Assembly: GCA_007845485.1 (NCBI GenBank)
Contig: SDRW01000002.1
Coordinates: 186,001 to 250,000, forward strand
DNA: 64,000 nucleotides
Source of the DNA: TM7 phylum sp. oral taxon 348
GTDB lineage: Bacteria > Patescibacteriota > Saccharimonadia > Saccharimonadales > Saccharimonadaceae
Direction of reading: 5' to 3'
Below, one piece after another: positions 25,293 through 34,988 of this stretch. Under the pieces are notes generated by a model. The model was given only the letters and a program-made list of their open reading frames with translations. It was not told the origin of the DNA and made no database searches. The position numbers were made by a program, and so were the translations under genes. Positions within the stretch are counted from its first letter, which is position 1, and each line of letters starts with the position of its first letter.

Positions 25293-26714
25293 CTAAACTC
25301 TTTCCCAAATACTAAACCTAGGCGTGTCACGTATAGAAATACCTTGAGCGAGTAATTTATCTCGTATTAAGTCACTTTTTGCCCAATCCTTCTTTTCACG
25401 AGCTTGACGACGTTCTAGAATTAGCTGTTTCATATCATCGCTTATGTCTGGTGTTGAATTAATTAAATCTACACCTAAAATGTCGTTTATTGTCTCTATA
25501 AAATTTTGTAAGGCGGACTGATTTATACTTGAAAGAGGAGCTTCAATAACTTGCCTAAAAACGTGATCTATATGAGCCAGAGCTTGCGGAGTATTTAGAT
25601 TATCGTCCAATATTTCTATTAAAGCCTGAGATGCTGCAAATGAAGGAACGGACTTTTCTTGATCTGTATTATCGATAGTTTTATTAATCTGATGGCGCAA
25701 GCTTGCTGCTCGTTGCCAATTTTTATAACGTTGGTTAGCGGATTTCATTATCTCCCAAGTAAAGTTACCCTCTGTTTGAAAATGCTTACTCAAAACAGCT
25801 ACTTTAAATGCTGCGGGACTAAAGCCATGATCTAAAATATCATCAAGTGTTATGATATTTTTTAGGCTTTTACTCATTTTGTGACCATCAACTTTTATAT
25901 GATTATTATGTAACCAAATTTGCGCAAATTGTTTGCCTGTAATACTCTCTGTCTGAGCTATTTCATTTGTATGGTGAACAGGAATGTGATCTATCCCGCC
26001 AGTGTGAATATCTATTTGATCACCTAGTGTCTCACGTGCAATTACTGAACATTCTAAATGCCACCCAGGGAAACCTACTCCCCAGGGACTCTCCCATTCC
26101 ATGTCGCGCTGAGAATCTTTGGGAGAAAATTTCCAGATTGCAAAATCTGTTATATTGCGCTTGCCTTCTACACTTACGCGCGCTCCAGCCTCTAGACCAT
26201 CTATATCTAGCCGGGCTAATTTGCCATAATCGTTTAATTTTGATGTATCAAAGTATAATCCATCGCCTTCTATTATATAAGTGAATCCTTTAGCTTCTAA
26301 TTGGCGCGCAAAATCAATCTGCTGTTTAATATAATCAGTGGCGCGAACTAGATGATCGGGCTTTATTAATTGTAGAACATTATAAGCTTCATGCGTGGCT
26401 ATTGCTATATATTTTTCAGCTACATTCCAAGCAGTTTTACCTTCTGTTTTGGCGCCTTTTTCCATTTTATCTTCGCCGCTGTCGTCATCGCTTGTTAGAT
26501 GTCCTACATCAGTAATATTTTGCGTTCTAACTACATTTAAACCTTCATAGCGCAATAGACGTATTAAGATATCCCAATATACATACCCTACCCAATTGCC
26601 GATGTGAGGTTGGCTATAAACAGTCAAACCACAGGTGTAAATTTTTACAGTTTTACCATCTAGTGGTTTAAGTGTGTCTTTTTGACGAGTAAGTGTATTA
26701 TATAGCTTTACCAT
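25293..26714 (-). CDS. cysS: Cysteinyl-tRNA synthetase
   Basis: This 473-residue class I synthetase charges tRNA-Cys. It has CGLTVYSQPHIGN (zinc Cys plus HIGH-type motif), a second zinc Cys in GWHLECSVIA, a His pair in HHTNEIAQ, and the KMSKS loop GHKMSKSLKN. Length is normal. A TACAAT-like box ends 8 nt before the ATG, so initiation is probably leaderless. Transcribed alone. Confidence 0.97.
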   Translation of the reverse strand: MVKLYNTLTRQKDTLKPLDGKTVKIYTCGLTVYSQPHIGNWVGYVYWDILIRLLRYEGLNVVRTQNITDVGHLTSDDDSGEDKMEKGAKTEGKTAWNVAEKYIAIATHEAYNVLQLIKPDHLVRATDYIKQQIDFARQLEAKGFTYIIEGDGLYFDTSKLNDYGKLARLDIDGLEAGARVSVEGKRNITDFAIWKFSPKDSQRDMEWESPWGVGFPGWHLECSVIARETLGDQIDIHTGGIDHIPVHHTNEIAQTESITGKQFAQIWLHNNHIKVDGHKMSKSLKNIITLDDILDHGFSPAAFKVAVLSKHFQTEGNFTWEIMKSANQRYKNWQRAASLRHQINKTIDNTDQEKSVPSFAASQALIEILDDNLNTPQALAHIDHVFRQVIEAPLSSINQSALQNFIETINDILGVDLINSTPDISDDMKQLILERRQAREKKDWAKSDLIRDKLLAQGISIRDTPRFSIWERV

Positions 26715-26785
26715 TAGTAATAATTGTACAATAATAAGGTTTTTTTTGCTATTTATATTTAAGTTTAGATAGTAAACAATTAAAT

Positions 26786-27760
26786 CTAGCTAAGAGCTTT
26801 CTCGGTAACTTCTATTAGTTCATATAGGACTGTGTTATAGTCTTCATAAATCCTAAATCCCGCAGCATAAGGATGGCCACCGCCGCCAAAATACCCAGCA
26901 ACAGAATCGGCTACGGGTAGATTAGATCTTATACGTGCCGTGAGTCGCCCGTCTGGATATGTTTTTATAACGCAATTGATATCCACACCCTCAACTAAGC
27001 GCAATTCGTCCCCTATTAATGCGCCAGGATTATATTCATCACTATATTCTTGAATTTCTTCCCATGGCACATGTACTATCGCCAACCTTCCATCTAAAAA
27101 ATATTCAATTCGCTCAATTAGTTTACCTTTATATTCTAGTATTTTAGGTGATTTTTTCATAAAATCACGGCGCTTCTCCTCAATTTCTGCTGGACTAGCG
27201 CCTAAATCTGATAATTTTGCAGCCGTAGAATATACCTTACTATTAACATTCTGAGTAGTTAAGCCAAGTGTATCTGAAAGTAGTGCCGTTAGCATTGCTT
27301 TGGCTGCTTGTTTGTTTATATGCCAGTGGGAGCTTTCGGCTAAATTGTAAATAACCTGGCTAGCCGCGGCTGCTTCATCTAAAAGTAGTGTGTGATTAAA
27401 ACTTAATGTTGGTTCAGCGCTAGTATGATGATCGATAACTAAAACTTCGCGAGATTCTAAAAAATGTCTTGCTTCAGGTGTTTCAAGCACCTTACTCAAT
27501 AGTAGCTCTGCTGTTGTGTCAACGATTATAGCCAAGTCTGCATCTGTAGAAAAATCACTTTCAACTCTATCCCAGCCATCTATATAGCGTAGATATTTAG
27601 GTATTTCAACGGGGCAGTAAAGTTTTACTTCTTTACCTAAAACACTCAAAATCTCTTCTAGAGCCAAAGCACTGCCTAGGCTGTCTCCGTCCGGATTTTC
27701 GGCTTGAATTACTATAATCTTACAAGCTTGATTAATAAGTTTTTGAGCAACTAGATACAT
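26786..27760 (-). CDS. DHH-family phosphoesterase (NrnA-like)
   Basis: The 324-residue product has the DHH domain motifs AENPDGDSLGSA, IIVDTT and VIDHHTS, and the C-terminal DHHA1 motif GGGGHPYAAGF. Such enzymes degrade short RNA oligomers, pAp or cyclic dinucleotide products with Mn2+. It follows recR by 11 nt, so it is cotranscribed with ybaB and recR. Confidence 0.92.
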   Translation of the reverse strand: MYLVAQKLINQACKIIVIQAENPDGDSLGSALALEEILSVLGKEVKLYCPVEIPKYLRYIDGWDRVESDFSTDADLAIIVDTTAELLLSKVLETPEARHFLESREVLVIDHHTSAEPTLSFNHTLLLDEAAAASQVIYNLAESSHWHINKQAAKAMLTALLSDTLGLTTQNVNSKVYSTAAKLSDLGASPAEIEEKRRDFMKKSPKILEYKGKLIERIEYFLDGRLAIVHVPWEEIQEYSDEYNPGALIGDELRLVEGVDINCVIKTYPDGRLTARIRSNLPVADSVAGYFGGGGHPYAAGFRIYEDYNTVLYELIEVTEKALS

Positions 27761-27771
27761 TTATATTACCC

Positions 27772-28389
27772 TTATAGAGATCGCCTACCTTCTAAAGCAT
27801 GACTTAAGGTAATTTGATCAGCATATTCTAAATCGACACCCACTGGTAGCCCGCGTGCCAAGCGACTCATTTTTACATTTATTTCATTCTCCTTAATATA
27901 GCGTTGTAGAAAGAGAGCGGTAGATTCACCTTCTACGCTAGCATTTGTCGCGATGATTATTTCTTCAACTTCATCTTGCTTAATTCTGATAACTAACTCT
28001 TTTATATGTAGTTGCTCTGGACCTATATTGTCTATGGGTGATATCACTCCACCGAGTACATGATAAGTTCCGTTGTATTGACCAGTGCGTTCAAGTGCAA
28101 TTATATCAAGAGGTTCTTCAACCACGGCAATTACTTTTTTATTGCGGGTTGGATCTGCATAGAGTGGTGAAATTTCCTCATCTGAGTCTATTAAGGCAAA
28201 TGTAGCTGGGCAATATTTTACATTAGCTTTAAGATTGGCTATTGAATTTGATAGCCTCTTATTTGACTCTGATTTTGTACGCAAAAGATGGTACGCATAG
28301 CGTTCGGCTGTGCGTACCCCCACTCCTGGTAAGTTTCCCAACTCATCAATTAGAGTTGTTAAAGCGCGTGGTAAAAGCTGTTTTGCCAC
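27772..28389 (-). CDS. recR: Recombination mediator RecR lacking its zinc finger
   Basis: RecR helps load RecA at gaps. The 205-residue product has the N-terminal HhH (LPGVGVRTAERYAYHLL), a TOPRIM domain (VVEEPLDIIALERTG, TNASVEGE) and the C-terminal RLARGLPVGVDLEYAD. Where other RecR proteins have a four-Cys zinc finger, only Cys60 is left, so the metal site is gone. It sits one base from ybaB. Confidence 0.95.
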   Translation of the reverse strand: MAKQLLPRALTTLIDELGNLPGVGVRTAERYAYHLLRTKSESNKRLSNSIANLKANVKYCPATFALIDSDEEISPLYADPTRNKKVIAVVEEPLDIIALERTGQYNGTYHVLGGVISPIDNIGPEQLHIKELVIRIKQDEVEEIIIATNASVEGESTALFLQRYIKENEINVKMSRLARGLPVGVDLEYADQITLSHALEGRRSL

Positions 28390-28390
28390 T

Positions 28391-28693
28391 TTACATTCCT
28401 GGCAAGTTCATGCCGCCCATAAGAGGCTTCATCTTTTCAGCTGCTACTTCTTGTGCTTTTTGCATGCCATCACGGAAAGCAGCTTCTAGCCAACCTTCAA
28501 GTTCTTCAATATCCTCTAAATCTACGTATTCTGGATTTATGCTTATATTCTGTACTTTCAATTCGCCATTTATAGTTATTTCAACCGCTGGATCATTATC
28601 TTCGCCGCCAGCTGCTGCGATAATTTGCTGTTTTTTAAGTTCCTTTTGCGCTTTACGCAGTTCATTAATCATCTTCATTTGATTAAGTGCCAT
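28391..28693 (-). CDS. ybaB: YbaB/EbfC nucleoid-associated protein
   Basis: This 100-residue protein is helical at both ends with a central strand pair (VEITINGELKVQNISINPEY), the standard YbaB fold, and binds DNA as a dimer. It is first in the ybaB-recR-phosphoesterase operon, an order common in bacteria, with SD AGGAGG upstream. Confidence 0.93.
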   Translation of the reverse strand: MALNQMKMINELRKAQKELKKQQIIAAAGGEDNDPAVEITINGELKVQNISINPEYVDLEDIEELEGWLEAAFRDGMQKAQEVAAEKMKPLMGGMNLPGM

Positions 28694-28727
28694 GTTCTCC
28701 TCCTAAATTATCTCTAGATATTATATA

Positions 28728-30227
28728 TTATTTTGCAATATTTTTGTAGATATAAAACCTATCAGACGGCTTAGTATCTAAACGCGATGCAATAACAGAC
28801 TCAGGAATAGTTTTACTCTTTGCTAGTGCGCTAGATTTTGTAGCTAAAATTCTAGTTTTGTCTGATGTGGATATTTTATCTATATTGCCTTCGGTTGTTA
28901 CTTGCAGGTTAATTTTATTTGTATCTATATATAGTTTGTAAAAAGGTAGCTCATCATTTGATACAGCTATAAATGATGGTGTAATATTATTAGATTTTGA
29001 TCTTAATGTACTATGCATCAGGTGAAGATCTTCGGAATTTGCTTGTATCAACCCAGAGTTATAATTATATAAATAAAAATATCGAGTTGCATCTGTTATC
29101 ATGATTCCACCGATTAATACAGCTATTGGACCGAGCGCAAATGCTCTTGCATATGGATTTTGGGGAAATAGTCTATACCATTCATTTAATATCATTGCTA
29201 TACCCATTCCAGCTAAGATCATAGAAGGAATAAATACTACTTCTGGATGGCTTGGATTGAAAGCTGCTACTATAATGGAAATTGCCAACCAACTAAATAA
29301 AATATAGCTTTGAATTGTGTGGCGTTTTTTGTACAGATAGAATAAACCAATACACATGAGAGCCACTACTACAAGTGTAAAGTATGGTGCTAGATTTCCA
29401 GTTTTAACTATCGTGTGTCCAGATATATCAGCAAATTGTGTAAAGGATTTTATTAGCCTGTCAATCACGCCTAATCCACTATCAGCTTGTGAAAATAGCA
29501 AACCCTTAGCTGGCATTGGAGATTTTATTATAGAATAAACTAAAGGCACTAACGATAATATTGTTAAGCCAATAGATGATATCAAAATTGGATTGGGGAT
29601 TTTACGGCGTATGACTAGTCTAGTATAAGGATGTGCTAAACTGCTTAAAACTAACGCGATTATGATATAAATCATTAAAGGGGTATATAGACTCAATGCT
29701 ATAGATAAGGTAAGGGTTGGAAATATTAAAGTTCTTAATTTACCCTTTTCTACACTACTAATAACTAATAACATTATAATAATAGGCCAAAAAGCCAGCA
29801 TTATTGCAGGTGTACCTTGCTGAGCTAAAAATATAAAAGGTGTTGAAGTAATAGCTATAGCACCAGTAATAACGCTTGTACGTGGCTGTAACCAATGTCG
29901 CAAAACTAAAACTAAGCCTATACTAGTGATAAATGCTATTATTACTGAAGGTAGCTTTATACTTATGGGATTTAGACCAAATAAAGAAATGGAGATTTTT
30001 TGCAGCATATGATAAGGCAAATCAATGATCATAAAGCTACTTACATTCTTAACCGTTATACTGGCACTTTTTAATGCGCTAGTTTGCTCGCTAGAACTTA
30101 TTCCGCCCGATGTTTGCGTAACAGCTAAAATTAATAGAAGACTTAGAGCTAAGACCAACAATCCATAACCTATCCAAAAGCGTAGGCGGTACAATATTGA
30201 TTTTTTAATTAATGATCTTTCTATCAT
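28728..30227 (-). CDS. Polytopic membrane protein, GT-C/PMT-type glycosyltransferase-like
   Basis: This 499-residue protein has about ten transmembrane helices. The first long loop contains IIDLPYHMLQKISISLFGLN followed by PISIKLPSV, a pattern of dolichol/undecaprenyl-phosphate sugar transferases (GT39/ArnT type), where an acidic residue near the first loop is catalytic. The C-terminal 110 residues are extracytoplasmic. The donor and acceptor are unknown. TATAAT ends about 9 nt before the ATG. Confidence 0.7.
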   Translation of the reverse strand: MIERSLIKKSILYRLRFWIGYGLLVLALSLLLILAVTQTSGGISSSEQTSALKSASITVKNVSSFMIIDLPYHMLQKISISLFGLNPISIKLPSVIIAFITSIGLVLVLRHWLQPRTSVITGAIAITSTPFIFLAQQGTPAIMLAFWPIIIMLLVISSVEKGKLRTLIFPTLTLSIALSLYTPLMIYIIIALVLSSLAHPYTRLVIRRKIPNPILISSIGLTILSLVPLVYSIIKSPMPAKGLLFSQADSGLGVIDRLIKSFTQFADISGHTIVKTGNLAPYFTLVVVALMCIGLFYLYKKRHTIQSYILFSWLAISIIVAAFNPSHPEVVFIPSMILAGMGIAMILNEWYRLFPQNPYARAFALGPIAVLIGGIMITDATRYFYLYNYNSGLIQANSEDLHLMHSTLRSKSNNITPSFIAVSNDELPFYKLYIDTNKINLQVTTEGNIDKISTSDKTRILATKSSALAKSKTIPESVIASRLDTKPSDRFYIYKNIAK

Positions 30228-30245
30228 ATAGTGATAATTATACAG

Positions 30246-31589
30246 TTATTCGTGGCGTTTATCTAGAGACATAAAACGTAGGCGCTCTGGGTGGAAGTAG
30301 AGCTGAACCTCTCCAGTTGGACCATTACGATGCTTAGCGATGATTAATTTGGTGATATTTGCAACATCTGGATTATCTGGTTCATAATAGCCTGGGCGAT
30401 AAATAAAACTTACAATATCAGCGTCCTGTTCTATGGAGCCAGATTCCCTTAAATCAGAAAGTTGTGGAATTGGTGGCGTACGTGTTTCAACTGTACGTGA
30501 AAGCTGGCTAAGTGCAATCAGCGGAACATTTAGCTCGCGGGCGACCAGTTTAAGTCCTCGCGATATTTCACTAACTTCTTGAACTCTGTTATTCTCATTA
30601 CGTTTACTACCCTGCATAAGCTGTAGATAGTCAATTACAATTAGGCCAAGCTCTTGTTCGTGGGCAATACGGCGAGCTTTGGTTCGCATTTCTAGTACAC
30701 TTAAACCAGGTTTATCATCTATATAAATTGGGGCTTCCGCTAGTTCACCCATCGCGTCTGTTATTTTAGCAAAATCCTCATCACTTAGATTGCCTGTTCT
30801 TATATTCCAGCTGTCAACACCAGCGGCATCAGCTAGCATACGATCTATTAGTTGCTCTTTACTCATCTCTAAACTAAAGAATAAAACTGCCTTTTTTTCT
30901 ATAGTAGCAACATTATAAGCTAGGTTTGTTACCAAGGTGGTTTTACCCATTGCTGGCCGAGCTGCTAATATGATTAAATCGCTGCGCTGCAATCCAGCTG
31001 TCATATTATCTAGATCTTTGTAGCCTGTGCGAATACCCCTAATAGCCCCTTTGTTTTGATATAATTCTTCCATTCTATCAAAACTATCTGTCAGGATACT
31101 TTCAATACTTACTAAGTCTTGTTTTAAAGATTGATCTGATACGCTAAAAAGTTCAGATTCTGCTTTTGATAGCATTTCTTGTACATCTGCTTCTTCATCG
31201 TATCCCATCTCACTAATTTCACTACTAGCCTTAATTAATCGACGCCGTACTGCTTTTTGAGCGACCATATTAGCATAGGCATCTGCATGGGCGGCAGTTG
31301 GTACATAATTTGTTAATTCAGAAAGATAAGCTGATCCACCTATGATTTCAAGTTGGTTTTTTCTTTTTAACTCATCTGTCAAAGTAAGCATGTCTACGGG
31401 ACTATGTTTTTCATAAAGTGATATCATTCCATTAAAGATTGTCTGGTGATTTTTATCATAAAAATCCTTTGGTTTTACAATTTCACTTGCATCCGAAAGG
31501 ACATCTTCGTCAATTAGAATTGCACCCAGTAAACTCTTTTCGGCGTCAATGTTTTGTGGTGGGATTTTTGCAGCGGTATTATCAGACAT
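30246..31589 (-). CDS. dnaB: Replicative DNA helicase DnaB
   Basis: Hexameric 5'-3' helicase, 447 residues. The N-terminal domain begins IPPQNIDAEKSLLGAILID; the RecA-like domain has Walker A ARPAMGKTT, LFFSLEMSKEQL, LIVIDYLQLMQG and the DLRESGSIEQDAD motif. I chose ATG 31589, since GGAGGAG precedes it by 9 nt, over TTG 31592. It overlaps the end of dnaX, coupling helicase and clamp loader expression. Confidence 0.97.
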   Translation of the reverse strand: MSDNTAAKIPPQNIDAEKSLLGAILIDEDVLSDASEIVKPKDFYDKNHQTIFNGMISLYEKHSPVDMLTLTDELKRKNQLEIIGGSAYLSELTNYVPTAAHADAYANMVAQKAVRRRLIKASSEISEMGYDEEADVQEMLSKAESELFSVSDQSLKQDLVSIESILTDSFDRMEELYQNKGAIRGIRTGYKDLDNMTAGLQRSDLIILAARPAMGKTTLVTNLAYNVATIEKKAVLFFSLEMSKEQLIDRMLADAAGVDSWNIRTGNLSDEDFAKITDAMGELAEAPIYIDDKPGLSVLEMRTKARRIAHEQELGLIVIDYLQLMQGSKRNENNRVQEVSEISRGLKLVARELNVPLIALSQLSRTVETRTPPIPQLSDLRESGSIEQDADIVSFIYRPGYYEPDNPDVANITKLIIAKHRNGPTGEVQLYFHPERLRFMSLDKRHE

Positions 31590-33051
31590 CAACTTCTTCT
31601 CCTCCGCCCATTATAGCAGCAACTTTTGCAGCTTGTTCATTTTGAGGGGGCGCTGGTCGATCTATAATCTCGATTTCAAAATCACCAACGCCACTTTCTG
31701 ATAAAATCTTTCCTAAAACTGCGCGCCGTTTATCTAATTTTGTTTTATTAAATTTATTTAATACATAAAGACTTACTTTATTATCTTTAATAATCGGCTT
31801 ACTTTTTTCTAATATTGCATGTATACCTTTAAATTCACTTTTATGATCATTTAAATAATCTAAAACTGATTGCCAATTAAAATTATTTTTCTTATTTTGA
31901 TCTTTTTGCTGGACGTCTTTTTGACTCGCTATGTCAGAACTATCGTCATCTTGCTTCGATTCAGTGTCTAGTATCTTGGTTGTTTTCTCTGGGGGTTTAG
32001 CTGTAGCGATAGGCTCTTCGGTAATTTTAGATGACATAGATAGGCTATCGGATTTATGGCTTTCCTGGGTAGATGGGCGTTGAATAATTTGGGGCTCAGG
32101 CATTTTGACTGCAAATTTTAGCACTGCCACTAAAATAGCAACATCAGGGCGATGCGACTTCTGAACTTTTATCAAATCTTCAAAATAGGTTACCAAGTAT
32201 GGATAAGATTCTAAATTTCTTTGGATCCAATTATATAGCTGATCTGCAACAGAAACTGCACCGATACCACGTAATTCTGGTTGCCTTACTGCTGCGATGA
32301 TTTTTAATGCATCACCACTTAAAATCGCTTCGCCAATTGCATTGATTTCATCTTTTGTTGCTAATCCAAGAGATGCTTCAATATCACTGCGCGTAATTTC
32401 TCCGTTTTTTGATTCGCTATGTTGAATTTGATCAAGTAAGCTAATACTATCCCTCAGGCTACCACCACCACGCTCAGCAATTAAATTTAAAGCGTCGGTA
32501 TCAATTTTAATACTTTCTTTTTTGGCAATAAATGCAAGATGGTCTGCCACTGTTGATTCATCAATTAACCTAAAATTATAACGTTGAGTACGACTTACTA
32601 TCGTGTCTGGTACTTTATCAAAATCAGTTGTAGCTAAAATAAAGACAACATGCTCTGGTGGCTCCTCAATTATTTTTAGTAAGGCATTAAAAGCAGATTT
32701 ACTAAGCATGTGAACTTCATCAATAATGTAGACCTTTTTCTGCGATTTAATGGGTGCTACTAAAGCTTTTTCACGCAAATCTCTAACATTATCTACACCA
32801 TTATTACTTGCTGCATCTATTTCAATAATATCTAAATTATTATCTTCAATGTCGTATGATAATCCAGTTATTTTATGTGCTAATATTCGTGCCACTGACG
32901 TTTTACCAGTGCCTCGCGGACCTGTTAATAAATAGGCGTGGGCTACTTTGTTTGATTCTAAAGCACGATCAAGAAGACTAGTTACATGATCCTGGCCAAC
33001 TATTTCTGATAAACTTTTACTGCGGTATTTACGATATAATGCCTGGCTCAT
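31582..33051 (-). CDS. dnaX: DNA polymerase III clamp loader subunit DnaX
   Basis: This 489-residue AAA+ protein has Walker A GPRGTGKTS (44-52), IIDEVHMLSKSAFNALLK, the sensor LATTDFDKVP and SRTQRYNFR. The zinc module with four Cys that normally lies between Walker A and the IEIDAASNNGV segment is absent (residues 61-75 hold no Cys). A charged linker (about 345-400) leads to a tau-like C-terminal domain. It starts 5 nt after the 33057 gene stop and overlaps dnaB. Confidence 0.95.
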   Translation of the reverse strand: MSQALYRKYRSKSLSEIVGQDHVTSLLDRALESNKVAHAYLLTGPRGTGKTSVARILAHKITGLSYDIEDNNLDIIEIDAASNNGVDNVRDLREKALVAPIKSQKKVYIIDEVHMLSKSAFNALLKIIEEPPEHVVFILATTDFDKVPDTIVSRTQRYNFRLIDESTVADHLAFIAKKESIKIDTDALNLIAERGGGSLRDSISLLDQIQHSESKNGEITRSDIEASLGLATKDEINAIGEAILSGDALKIIAAVRQPELRGIGAVSVADQLYNWIQRNLESYPYLVTYFEDLIKVQKSHRPDVAILVAVLKFAVKMPEPQIIQRPSTQESHKSDSLSMSSKITEEPIATAKPPEKTTKILDTESKQDDDSSDIASQKDVQQKDQNKKNNFNWQSVLDYLNDHKSEFKGIHAILEKSKPIIKDNKVSLYVLNKFNKTKLDKRRAVLGKILSESGVGDFEIEIIDRPAPPQNEQAAKVAAIMGGGEEVDV

Positions 33052-33056
33052 TTTTG

Positions 33057-33590
33057 TTATAGAGCCGCCTCAACTGCCGCCCAAGTGGCTTCAGGGTTAT
33101 CTTCGGGTACAATTATAGTAACTTGATCGCCCACGGCAATACGGAAGTATGTTACACTAGCAAGTAAAATGCGGTACTCGTGACCATTGGCTTCAACGTA
33201 ATAAGCTCCATCATGCTGTACAAGCGTACCGATAATTTGACGTCGTTCGGTAGGGCCTATTTGTTTATATATAAATCCACCATCATCTGTAATGGTTAGT
33301 TTAAGCATATCACCTTCAACTAATTTTGATTTGCTGGCATAGTTTGCCGGTACCGGATAGTTCTTACCATCAGGACCTATCATAACTTGACCATCAAATA
33401 CGCCTTCAATAATTTTGCCTTTTACATTTTCTTGACTACTTCGGGGTGTTACTACGTTACCATCTTCCCCTAGAACGCTAATTAAAAGTTCTTTAGCGGC
33501 GGCTAAATTTGTTTCAGCATCTTGGATCAATGACTTGAGCCTTTTTACTTGCTTTTCTGGTAATTCAGACATATCCTCGCAATTCCTCAT
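33057..33590 (-). CDS. Conserved-looking hypothetical protein upstream of dnaX
   Basis: This 177-residue soluble protein has an N-terminal coiled coil (about 10-40) and then two beta-rich stretches. One has KGKIIEGVFDGQVMIGPDGK and EGDMLKLTITDDGGFIYKQI, and the second has IIGTLVQHDGAYYVEANG and a VPEDNP ending. The strands look like small barrel modules. No family I can name. It is read into dnaX and dnaB. An internal ATG six codons in (33572), just after GAGG, is an alternative start. Confidence 0.75.
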   Translation of the reverse strand: MRNCEDMSELPEKQVKRLKSLIQDAETNLAAAKELLISVLGEDGNVVTPRSSQENVKGKIIEGVFDGQVMIGPDGKNYPVPANYASKSKLVEGDMLKLTITDDGGFIYKQIGPTERRQIIGTLVQHDGAYYVEANGHEYRILLASVTYFRIAVGDQVTIIVPEDNPEATWAAVEAAL

Positions 33591-33748
33591 CTGTTTGTGT
33601 TGTTACATTAACTAATATCTATATATACGCTAGTTATTGCATATTGTCAAGTTTATGTAAATTACAATAGTCATTTCCACAGCTTTAAATCTGTTACTGT
33701 AATTTTGTTGTAAATATTGTATTTGTATTTTTAATAATAATATTATAA

Positions 33749-33779
33749 GCAAAATCACCGCCAAAAGGCAGTGATTTGC
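33749..33779 (-). terminator. Terminator after rplL
   Basis: GCAAAATCACCGCC and GGCAGTGATTTGC pair with one mismatch and one bulge around AAAA, downstream of the rplL stop on the minus strand. Confidence 0.65.
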
Positions 33780-33826
33780 TCATCAACAAACGGTCTGTAT
33801 TAAAATTACTAAAATTGGTAAGTTTA

Positions 33827-34204
33827 TTATACCAATTCTACGCTAGCGCCAGCTTCTTCAAGCTTCTTCTTAGCTTCTTCAGCTTCGTCTTTAGATACTT
33901 TTTCCTTGATTGCGCTTGGAGCGTCATCTACAAGTGCTTTAGCTTCACCTAAGCCAAGACCAGTGATCTCTTTAACAGCTTTAATTACTGCAACTTTTTG
34001 ACCACCAGCATCTTTAAGCTGAACTGTAAATTCTTTTTTCTCTTCTTCTGCTTCAGCAGCACCGCCAGCAGCAGGACCTGCAACTGCAACAGCGGCTGCA
34101 GCAGGCTCAATTCCGTATTCGTCTTTTAGTACGTTCTTTAGTTCGTTAACTTCAAGAACGGTTAGTTTTGTAAGCTCTTCAGCTAGCTTTTTAATATCAG
34201 CCAT
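33827..34204 (-). CDS. rplL: Ribosomal protein L7/L12
   Basis: The 125-residue stalk protein has the N-terminal dimerisation helix pair, an Ala/Gly-rich hinge (about 35-55) and the C-terminal factor-binding domain with [18 protein letters not shown]. It follows rplJ by 31 nt in the same unit. SD AGGAGC precedes the ATG. Confidence 0.97.
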   Translation of the reverse strand: MADIKKLAEELTKLTVLEVNELKNVLKDEYGIEPAAAAVAVAGPAAGGAAEAEEEKKEFTVQLKDAGGQKVAVIKAVKEITGLGLGEAKALVDDAPSAIKEKVSKDEAEEAKKKLEEAGASVELV

Positions 34205-34235
34205 TTTGTAGCTCCTTTATTCTTAAATTAATAAA

Positions 34236-34760
34236 TTAATTGGTTGCTTTAGCTTCAATACCATCAAGTAGTGCGTGCAAATTGCCAGAAAGTCCATTCG
34301 TAATATCGTTGACTGGCGAAAGTAACTGTGCAGTAACCTGAGCGATAAGCTGCTCTTTGCTTGGCAAGCCAGCTAAGGCTTTTATCTGATCAGTATCAAG
34401 AGTTTCGCCTTCACCGCTGAAACCGCCTACTAATTCAAGTGCTGGATTTGTTTTTGCAAAAACATCTAAGACCTGAGCTGGTGCTACTTCGTCTTCGCTA
34501 CTGAATGCATAAACTAGCTGACCTTCAAGCATAGATATATCTACATTTTTATAGGTTTCGCTATTTTCAACAGCAACTCGTACTAGACGGTTTTTTACGA
34601 CCTTAATACTTACATTAGTTTCGCGGGCTTTTTTGCGCAATTCTTGCAAGTCGGCGACAGTTAAGCCTTTATATTTAGCGAAAGCTGTCATCTTTGCATT
34701 AGCTAAAGATTCGCTAACTTCTGCAACCAAAGTTTGTTTTTTATCGCGTGAAATTGCCAT
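34236..34760 (-). CDS. rplJ: Ribosomal protein L10
   Basis: This 174-residue protein anchors the L7/L12 stalk to 23S rRNA. It begins MAISRDKKQTLVAEV and contains the family segment FAKYKGLTVADLQELRKKAR and KVVKNRLVRVAVE. I chose ATG 34760 with upstream GAGGAAG. A longer in-frame reading to 34886 crosses the L10 leader RNA and is not likely to be translated. Expression is probably autoregulated through that leader. Confidence 0.95.
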   Translation of the reverse strand: MAISRDKKQTLVAEVSESLANAKMTAFAKYKGLTVADLQELRKKARETNVSIKVVKNRLVRVAVENSETYKNVDISMLEGQLVYAFSSEDEVAPAQVLDVFAKTNPALELVGGFSGEGETLDTDQIKALAGLPSKEQLIAQVTAQLLSPVNDITNGLSGNLHALLDGIEAKATN

Positions 34761-34869
34761 AAATAAAACTTCCTCTTGGTTATTATTTAATAATGTAGAC
34801 CGTTTTGTTAATGTTCGGTAGTTGAAAAACCAAAAAGTCTCTGGTTCTCGCACTACCAAAGACTTGTAA

Positions 34870-34950
34870 TTTGAAAGATATATCACTTCCTCGGTAGCAA
34901 ATTAAGCTGAATGTGTAATCCAACGGCTACTGTCTTTGGTAATGTCTAGT
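34870..34950 (-). promoter_or_regulatory. L10-type ribosomal protein leader
   Basis: On the minus strand CAAAGACAGTAGCC (complement near 34921-34940) is followed after a variable stem by GCTACCGAGGAAG (complement near 34885-34898). This is the conserved core of bacterial L10 leaders bound by the L10-L12 complex. A further GGTAGT/ACTACC hairpin lies between it and rplJ. Confidence 0.75.
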
Positions 34951-34954
34951 AGGT

Positions 34955-34983
34955 ATTTTACCTTTACTTGGTAAAAAAGTCAA
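34955..34983 (-). promoter_or_regulatory. Promoter of rplJ-rplL
   Basis: On the minus strand TTGACT (complement of 34978-34983), a 17-nt spacer and TAAAAT (complement of 34955-34960) precede the L10 leader. Confidence 0.8.
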
Positions 34984-34988
34984 CACTC

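Noticed and set aside
34761-34886. N-terminal extension of L10
   Set aside because: The extra codons coincide with the L10 leader hairpins, and a good SD sits before ATG 34760.
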